Shown: positions 1-5,117 of the stretch, piece by piece
Layout of the letters: each line of letters begins with the position of its first letter
Numbering within the stretch: position 1 is the first letter of the stretch
Program-made: the position numbers and the translations under genes
Notes under the pieces: generated by a model
What the model was told of the DNA's origin: nothing
Databases searched by the model: none
What the model saw: the letters and a program-made list of their open reading frames with translations, nothing else
Source of the DNA: Bacteroidota bacterium
GTDB taxonomy: Bacteria > Bacteroidota > Bacteroidia > Flavobacteriales > Flavobacteriaceae
DNA length: 5,117 nt
Assembly (NCBI GenBank): GCA_947468985.1
Contig: CANINJ010000151.1
Span: 1 to 5,117 of the forward strand
Direction of reading: 5' to 3'

Positions 1-540
1 ATTTTCAAAGAAGTTTACAAGACAAATAAAGATGAATTGACTCAAAATTTCCGAGAAATTGCTTGGGTATTATTTAATACAGAGTTTCGAGAATTACACT
101 ATTGCGGCATTGAAATTTTAATAAAAAATCTTAAAAACAACTACCAAAAAGACGATATTAAACTCATTGAAAAACTGATAGTTACGAATTCTTGGTGGGA
201 TAGCGTGGATACCATTTCGAAAAATATTTTAGGACACTATTTAATAGAATTCCCTGAGGAAACTGAAAAAGTAATCGAACGCTTTTCAAATTCCAAAAAT
301 ATGTGGCTTAATAGAAGTGCGATTCTTTTTCAATTGGGATATAAGAAAAATACGAATTATGAATTGCTTTTTTCAGAATGTGAAAAGCATTCAAAATCAA
401 AAGAATTTTTTATTCAAAAGGCAATTGGCTGGGCATTAAGAGAATATGTTGGGACAAATCCAAGTCTTGTTATCAATTTTGTAAATGCAACCGATTTAAA
501 ACCATTGAGCAAAAAAGAAGCCTTGAGAAAATTAATTTAA
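1..540 (+). CDS. alkD: DNA alkylation repair glycosylase, AlkD family (5' partial)
   Basis: Monofunctional DNA glycosylase of the AlkD/HEAT-like-repeat type, expected to release positively charged N3- and N7-alkylated purines from DNA in base excision repair. The frame is open from base 1 to the TAA at 538-540, giving 179 visible codons. The TTG at 37 is in frame but should not be taken as the start, because family-like sequence (FKEVYKTNKDEL) runs upstream of it. Bacillus cereus AlkD has about 237 residues, so some 40-55 N-terminal residues are missing. The residues known to line the AlkD active site appear with exactly conserved spacing: Trp in SWWDSVD (codon 196-198, matching W109), Asp (208-210, D113), Arg in MWLNRSA (313-315, R148) and Trp in KAIGWALREY (430-432, W187). 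All are intact, so the enzyme is probably active. The C-terminus (PLSKKEALRKLI) is also typical. The ClC gene follows after 40 bases. The exact substrate range (simple alkyl or bulky adducts) cannot be read from the sequence. Confidence 0.93.
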   Translation: MFKEVYKTNKDELTQNFREIAWVLFNTEFRELHYCGIEILIKNLKNNYQKDDIKLIEKLIVTNSWWDSVDTISKNILGHYLIEFPEETEKVIERFSNSKNMWLNRSAILFQLGYKKNTNYELLFSECEKHSKSKEFFIQKAIGWALREYVGTNPSLVINFVNATDLKPLSKKEALRKLI

Positions 541-580
541 ACTCAAAATAATAGTAAATTAGCACTTTACAAAAAATTCA

Positions 581-2365
581 ATGTTCAAAAGATATATTTA
601 TAAAATTGAAAACTTAATTAGTTGGTCGCAATCAAAACTATCAGAAAAACAGTTTATTTTTCTGTCGAGTGTTTTGGTTGGAATTTCGGCAGCCTTTGCT
701 GTGATTGTGTTAAAGAGTTTCGCACACTCTGTTTTTTCATTTGCAACCTACATCAATGGAATATTAAAATTAAGTTTCATCAATAGTGTTTTGCCAATTG
801 TTGGGATTTTGCTGACCATATTTGTTGTAAAACGAGTTTTGGGCGGCACGATAGAAAAAGGAACGTCACAAATTTTGTATGCCGTTGCAAAAAAATCGAG
901 TGTAATTCCAAGAAAACAAATGTATGCTCAAATAGTAACAAGCTCACTGACAGTTGGTTTGGGTGGTTCTGCAGGTTTAGAAAGTCCAATCGTAATTACG
1001 GGCGCTGCTTTTGGATCTAATTATGCGCAACGCTATAAATTGAGTTACAAAGACCGAACTTTGCTAATAGGTTGTGGGGTTGCAGCAGGAATTGCAGCGG
1101 CTTTTAACGCTCCAATTGCTGGGGTTTTGTTCGCTATTGAAGTTTTGTTGGTTGATGTTAGTATTTCTGCGTTTACACCCATAATGATTTCCGCGGCAAC
1201 GGGTGCTTTGATTTCTGAAATTGTATTGGATGAAAGCATATTATTGAATTTTAAGCAACAACAAACCTTCGATTATCATAATATCCCATACTATATTTTA
1301 CTTGGAATATTTGCTGGATTTATTGCGGTTTATTATTCTCGAAACTTCCAAAAGGTAGAACATTTTTTTAGTAAAGTTAAATTAAGTCCCTATAAAAAAG
1401 GACTTTTTGGCGCTTCCCTTTTAGCAATAATTATTTTTGTATTCCCAACATTATTTGGTGAAGGTTATGAAAGCATCAAAACTTTATCAGAAAATGATCC
1501 TGGGCAATTATTAGAAAACACATTATTTAGTGATTTCCGAAATAACAGTTGGATGTTGTTACTTTTTGTGGGCGCTACAATGTTATTGAAAGTTTTTGCG
1601 ACAGGAATTACGCTCGGAAGTGGCGGAAATGGTGGAAATTTTGCCCCTTCCCTATTTTTAGGTTCTTACGCAGGATTTTTCTTTTCAAAACTTGTAAATC
1701 TGTCAGGGTTTACAAAATTACCCATTAGTAACTTTACAATGGTTGGAATGGCTGGGATTCTTAGTGGTTTATTTCACGCACCATTGACCGCAATTTTCCT
1801 TATTGCAGAAATTACAGGCGGTTACGATTTGATGATTCCATTGATGATTGTGTCCTCAATTAGTTTTGCGATTTCCAAGCGTTTTGAAAAACATTCATTG
1901 GACGTAAAGAATTTAGCGAGAAAAGGAAATGCATTTACAAGTAATAAAGATACGAATATTCTATCTACTTTGGATATTAATAAAATTATCCAAACCGATT
2001 ATGAAACAGTTGGTTCCGAAGGTAATTTAGAAAAATTAGTCGAATTGATTTCGCATTCAAACCAAGTGGTATTTGCTGTTGTAAATGAAAACCTTGAATT
2101 GTTGGGTGTGATTTATTTTAATGATATCCGAGAAATAATATTTAGTGCGTTCAAAGTAAAATACACTCCGATTAAGGAAGTTATGCAAGCACCAAAAGAG
2201 ATTATTTACCCAACAGATACTATGGAAACGGTTATGAATAAATTTGAAAATTCAAAAGTTGCTTTCCTTCCGGTAATTAAGAATGGGAAATATTTTGGTT
2301 TTATATCGAAATCTATTGCTCTTGAGGCTTATAGAAGCAAATTAAAATCGATGACGATAGAATAA
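581..2365 (+). CDS. ClC-family chloride channel/transporter with C-terminal CBS pair
   Basis: Complete 594-residue inner-membrane protein that moves chloride or a related anion. Residues about 25-435 form the hydrophobic ClC core and about 465-590 form two CBS domains, regulatory modules that often bind adenine nucleotides. Family landmarks: the first filter segment at 91-99 reads IEKGTSQIL where ClC-ec1 has GSGIPEI; GLESP at 132-136 carries the gating glutamate E134 (E148 in ClC-ec1); FNAPIAGVLFAIEV at 175-188 matches the FNAPLAG segment; GGNFAP at 351-356 matches GIFAP. Three positions differ from the classical H+/Cl- exchanger: K93 replaces the central serine, V188 replaces the internal proton glutamate E203, and D441 falls where the central tyrosine Y445 would be. 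The valine is typical of ClC channels, so channel-like or uncoupled transport is possible but unproven. The ATG at 581 gives a natural cytoplasmic N-terminus. There is no Shine-Dalgarno sequence, only an A-rich leader. The 40-base gap after alkD holds no clear promoter or terminator, so co-transcription is plausible. ClC membership is certain; the transported ion and mechanism are not. Confidence 0.95.
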   Translation: MFKRYIYKIENLISWSQSKLSEKQFIFLSSVLVGISAAFAVIVLKSFAHSVFSFATYINGILKLSFINSVLPIVGILLTIFVVKRVLGGTIEKGTSQILYAVAKKSSVIPRKQMYAQIVTSSLTVGLGGSAGLESPIVITGAAFGSNYAQRYKLSYKDRTLLIGCGVAAGIAAAFNAPIAGVLFAIEVLLVDVSISAFTPIMISAATGALISEIVLDESILLNFKQQQTFDYHNIPYYILLGIFAGFIAVYYSRNFQKVEHFFSKVKLSPYKKGLFGASLLAIIIFVFPTLFGEGYESIKTLSENDPGQLLENTLFSDFRNNSWMLLLFVGATMLLKVFATGITLGSGGNGGNFAPSLFLGSYAGFFFSKLVNLSGFTKLPISNFTMVGMAGILSGLFHAPLTAIFLIAEITGGYDLMIPLMIVSSISFAISKRFEKHSLDVKNLARKGNAFTSNKDTNILSTLDINKIIQTDYETVGSEGNLEKLVELISHSNQVVFAVVNENLELLGVIYFNDIREIIFSAFKVKYTPIKEVMQAPKEIIYPTDTMETVMNKFENSKVAFLPVIKNGKYFGFISKSIALEAYRSKLKSMTIE

Positions 2366-2421
2366 ATTTTGCTAAAATAATTCGCCGTTAAGGAGTTGTA
2401 TTAACAAAATCTTCATAAGCG

Positions 2422-2456
2422 TTGTATCGAAAATTTAAACCAAAATGGTAACTTTG
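2422..2456 (+). promoter_or_regulatory. Candidate Bacteroidota-type promoter for uvrA
   Basis: TAACTTTG at 2449-2456 is a perfect match to the Bacteroidota -7 consensus TAnnTTTG, recognised by the unusual primary sigma factor of this phylum. A TTG at 2422-2424 could serve as the -33 element. The 24-base spacer is slightly longer than the usual range of about 17-23, so the upstream element is the weaker part of the call. Transcription would be expected to begin a few bases after the box, near 2461-2464, directly at the uvrA start codons. The rest of the 107-base gap (2366-2472) shows no convincing terminator, operator or small gene. Confidence 0.55.
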
Positions 2457-2472
2457 CGTTTTGATGCAAATT

Positions 2473-5117
2473 ATGTTAGAAACTGATAATAATATTGAAG
2501 TATTAGGGGCGCGAGTTCATAATCTTAAAAATATAGACGTTACCATTCCCAGAGAAAAATTGGTTGTGATTACTGGACTTTCGGGTTCTGGAAAATCGTC
2601 TTTGGCATTTGATACTATTTATGCCGAAGGACAACGCCGCTATGTAGAAACTTTCTCTGCTTATGCCCGACAATTTCTTGGTGGTTTAGAACGTCCCGAT
2701 GTTGACAAAATAGATGGACTTTCACCCGTAATTGCCATTGAACAAAAAACAACCAGCAAAAGCCCTCGCTCAACGGTGGGAACTATTACAGAAATATACG
2801 ATTTTTTACGTTTGCTTTATGCTCGTGGCGGCGATGCTTACAGTTATAATACAGGCGAAAAAATGGTTTCCTATAATGACGACCAAATCAAAGAATTAAT
2901 TACTAAAGATTTTATCGGCAAGCGAATCAATATTCTTGCGCCAGTAATTAGAGCTCGGAAAGGACATTATGGTGAATTATTCCAGCAAATAGCAAAGCAA
3001 GGATTTCTAAAAGTTCGTATTAATGGTGAAATAAAAGACATAACGGCTGGAATGAAATTAGACCGTTATAAAACCCATGATATTGAAATTGTAATCGACA
3101 GAATTGCAGTTGATTCTTCAGTTGAAAATGAAAAAAGATTGACCGATAGCATTAAAACAGCGATGTATCACGGAGAGAATGTTTTGATGATTTTAGATCA
3201 GGAAACCAACCAAGTTCGCTTTTTTAGTCGAAATTTGATGTGTCCGACCACTGGTATTTCATATCAAAATCCAGAACCAAATATATTTTCATTCAACTCG
3301 CCAAAAGGTGCTTGTGAACATTGTAATGGTTTAGGAACCGTAAATGAAATTAATATTAAAAAGATAATTCCAAACCCAAAAATTTCTATTAAAAGTGGTG
3401 GTTTTGCGCCTTTAGGCGAATATAAATCAACTTGGATTTTCAAGCAATTGGAAATTATTGGAGAAAAATTTGATTTTAAATTATCAGATTCTATAGAACG
3501 TATTTCTGAGGAAGCGATGGATATGATTTTGAACGGTGGAAAAGAAAAATTTTCTGTTGCATCAAAAACATTGGGAATTACGAAGGAATATAAAATTGAA
3601 TTTGAAGGAATTTCACATTTCATAAAAAACCAACACGACGAAAGCGGTTCGGCAACGATAAAACGTTGGGCTTCTGGATTTATGGATGAAGTGAAATGTC
3701 CTTTTTGCGAAGGAACGAGATTAAAAAAAGAAGCGTTGTTTTTTAAAATCAATGAAAAAAATATTGCAGAATTATGCGATTTGGATATTTCAGATTTAAC
3801 AAAATGGTTTCACGATTTACATAATCATTTGTCTGATAAACAAACTCTTATCGCAACCGAAGTAATTAAAGAGATTAAGGATAGATTGAACTTTTTGATG
3901 AATGTTGGTTTGGATTATTTGGCTTTAAGCCGAAGTTCAAAATCACTATCTGGTGGCGAAGCGCAACGGATTCGACTGGCAACACAAATTGGTTCGCAAT
4001 TGGTTGGCGTTTTATATATTTTGGATGAACCGAGTATTGGTTTGCACCAAAGAGACAACGATAAATTAATTCATTCGTTGGAACAATTGCGAGATTTAGG
4101 AAATTCTGTGATTGTGGTTGAACACGACAAAGATATGATTGAACGTGCCGATTATGTAATCGATATTGGTCCAAAAGCAGGAAAATTTGGTGGAGAAATA
4201 ATCAGCAAAGGGACACCTGCAGAAATCTTGAAAGACCATACTATTACTGCAATGTATCTTAATGGAGAAATGAAAATCGAGATTCCAAAAAAGAGACGTG
4301 AAGGCAACGGAAAGTTCTTGAAATTGACTGGTGCAACGGGAAATAACTTAAAGAATGTTACTATTGAAATGCCGTTAGGGCAATTAATATGTGTGACTGG
4401 AGTTTCTGGAAGTGGAAAATCGACATTGATAAACGAAACGCTTTATCCTATTTTGAATGCCTTTTATCTTAATGGTGTAAAAAAACCAAAACCGTACAAG
4501 AAAATTGAAGGTTTGGAGCATATTGATAAAGTTATTGATATAGACCAAAGTCCTATTGGGAGAACGCCACGTTCAAATCCTGCGACTTATACCGAAGTTT
4601 TTACGGAAATTAGAAACCTGTTTACGATGACTTCTGAAAGTATGATTCGGGGTTATAAAGCAGGGAGATTTAGTTTTAATGTGAAAGGCGGAAGATGTGA
4701 GACCTGTGAAGGTTCGGGAGTTCGGACGATAGAAATGAACTTTTTACCCGATGTTTATGTTGAATGTGAAACGTGCCAAGGGAAGCGATTTAATAGAGAA
4801 ACTTTGGAAATTCGGTTCAAAGGAAAATCTATTTCAGATGTTTTGAATATGACTGTTGATGAAGCGGTTCCGTTTTTTGAGATGATTCCGAAGATTTATA
4901 GAAAAGTAAAAACAATTCAGGATGTTGGTTTGGGCTATATAACTCTTGGTCAGCAAAGTACGACACTTTCTGGTGGAGAAGCGCAACGGATAAAATTGGC
5001 TGGGGAATTGTCTAAAAAAGATACAGGAAATACATTTTATATTCTTGATGAACCTACAACGGGATTGCATTTTGAGGATATTCGGGTTTTGATGGATGTG
5101 ATAAATAAATTGGTTGA
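2473..5117 (+). CDS. uvrA: UvrABC excinuclease subunit A (3' partial)
   Basis: Cytoplasmic ABC-type ATPase that finds helix-distorting lesions and loads UvrB in nucleotide excision repair. The frame is open from 2473 through the window end: 881 codons plus two bases, against about 940 residues in E. coli, so roughly 60 C-terminal residues are missing. Domains in order: Walker A1 GLSGSGKS (residues 35-42, K41); a UvrB-binding region around 115-250, present, which marks a canonical rather than a UvrA2-type protein; zinc site 1 at 257-284; a CPFC pair at 409-412; signature LSGGE (492-496); Walker B1 with D518/E519; Walker A2 GVSGSGKS (643-650, K649); zinc site 2 with C742, C745, C765 and C768; second signature LSGGE (832-836); Walker B2 D859/E860. 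Zinc site 1 is C257, T260, C281, C284: the second ligand is Thr instead of Cys. The start chosen is ATG 2473. An in-frame ATG at 2464 and TTG at 2461 are alternatives, bounded by a stop at 2449-2451. No Shine-Dalgarno sequence is seen; a promoter box lies immediately upstream. Confidence 0.97.
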   Translation, partial: MLETDNNIEVLGARVHNLKNIDVTIPREKLVVITGLSGSGKSSLAFDTIYAEGQRRYVETFSAYARQFLGGLERPDVDKIDGLSPVIAIEQKTTSKSPRSTVGTITEIYDFLRLLYARGGDAYSYNTGEKMVSYNDDQIKELITKDFIGKRINILAPVIRARKGHYGELFQQIAKQGFLKVRINGEIKDITAGMKLDRYKTHDIEIVIDRIAVDSSVENEKRLTDSIKTAMYHGENVLMILDQETNQVRFFSRNLMCPTTGISYQNPEPNIFSFNSPKGACEHCNGLGTVNEINIKKIIPNPKISIKSGGFAPLGEYKSTWIFKQLEIIGEKFDFKLSDSIERISEEAMDMILNGGKEKFSVASKTLGITKEYKIEFEGISHFIKNQHDESGSATIKRWASGFMDEVKCPFCEGTRLKKEALFFKINEKNIAELCDLDISDLTKWFHDLHNHLSDKQTLIATEVIKEIKDRLNFLMNVGLDYLALSRSSKSLSGGEAQRIRLATQIGSQLVGVLYILDEPSIGLHQRDNDKLIHSLEQLRDLGNSVIVVEHDKDMIERADYVIDIGPKAGKFGGEIISKGTPAEILKDHTITAMYLNGEMKIEIPKKRREGNGKFLKLTGATGNNLKNVTIEMPLGQLICVTGVSGSGKSTLINETLYPILNAFYLNGVKKPKPYKKIEGLEHIDKVIDIDQSPIGRTPRSNPATYTEVFTEIRNLFTMTSESMIRGYKAGRFSFNVKGGRCETCEGSGVRTIEMNFLPDVYVECETCQGKRFNRETLEIRFKGKSISDVLNMTVDEAVPFFEMIPKIYRKVKTIQDVGLGYITLGQQSTTLSGGEAQRIKLAGELSKKDTGNTFYILDEPTTGLHFEDIRVLMDVINKLV
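3949..3971 (+). repeat. Internal near-identical repeat in uvrA, copy 1
   Basis: This 23-base stretch encodes SGGEAQRI of the first ABC signature. It differs by a single base (C/A at the fourth codon-block, 3957 versus 4977) from the copy at 4969-4991. The two copies lie 1020 bases apart in the same reading frame. They reflect the two ABC modules of UvrA using the same codons. Confidence 0.8.
4969..4991 (+). repeat. Internal near-identical repeat in uvrA, copy 2
   Basis: Second copy, encoding SGGEAQRI of the C-terminal ABC signature, with one mismatch to 3949-3971. Recombination between the copies would remove exactly 340 codons without shifting the frame, taking out the second Walker A and the second zinc site. 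Confidence 0.8.

Noticed and set aside
37..39. TTG at 37 as the start of the first gene
   Set aside because: The frame is open to base 1 with family-like residues upstream, and starting here would drop the N-terminal helices of the AlkD fold. It is a gene truncated by the window edge.
541..580. Promoter search in the alkD-ClC gap
   Set aside because: No TAnnTTTG box and no hairpin with a T-run are visible, so neither a promoter nor a terminator can be supported here.
780..1239. Two - strand open frames (780-989 and 1045-1239) within the ClC gene
   Set aside because: They are antisense to conserved ClC core motifs, short and compositionally odd, with no supporting start signals.
2366..2378. 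Possible hairpin just after the ClC stop (ATTTT, GCT loop, AAAAT)
   Set aside because: The stem is only five A-T pairs with no GC content and no following T-run, so it is too weak to call as a terminator.
2390..2395. AAGGAG, a Shine-Dalgarno-like hexamer in the ClC-uvrA gap
   Set aside because: No start codon with a useful downstream frame lies at the right distance, and it is about 70-80 bases from the uvrA start.
3264..3752. 162-codon open frame on the - strand inside uvrA
   Set aside because: It lies wholly antisense to well-conserved uvrA coding sequence, shows no recognisable domain, and is the longest of several shadow frames expected in an AT-rich gene with this codon use.
3875..5070. 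Two - strand open frames (3875-4174 and 4834-5070) within uvrA
   Set aside because: Both are mirror images of conserved ABC-module coding sequence and show no independent protein character.

Overview
The window is AT-rich, with three genes all on the + strand. It looks like a chromosomal segment of a member of the Bacteroidota, most likely a Flavobacteriia species. The reasons are low GC, start codons without a convincing Shine-Dalgarno sequence, a Bacteroidota-type -7 promoter box (TAACTTTG) just before the third gene, and protein sequences that read like flavobacterial family members. This placement is made by eye, without a database search.

Layout: (1) bases 1-540 hold the 3' part of a DNA alkylation repair glycosylase of the AlkD family, whose N-terminus lies outside the window. 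(2) Bases 581-2365 hold a complete ClC-family chloride channel/transporter with two C-terminal CBS domains, only 40 bases after the first gene. (3) Bases 2366-2472 are a 107-base intergenic stretch holding the candidate promoter. (4) Bases 2473-5117 hold uvrA, the damage-recognition ATPase of nucleotide excision repair. It is open through the right edge and lacks roughly its last 60 codons.

Two of the three genes repair DNA. AlkD-type enzymes excise alkylated (N3/N7) purines and UvrA starts excision of bulky lesions. The ClC protein between them has no evident link to repair, so the grouping is probably ordinary chromosomal neighbourhood. The first two genes may be co-transcribed because they are so close; uvrA appears to have its own promoter.

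I found no mobile element, CRISPR array, RNA gene or clearly undescribed system. The points most worth a second look are the altered permeation and gating residues of the ClC protein, the loss of one cysteine from the first zinc site of UvrA, and a uvrA promoter so close to the start codon that the mRNA leader would be very short or absent.
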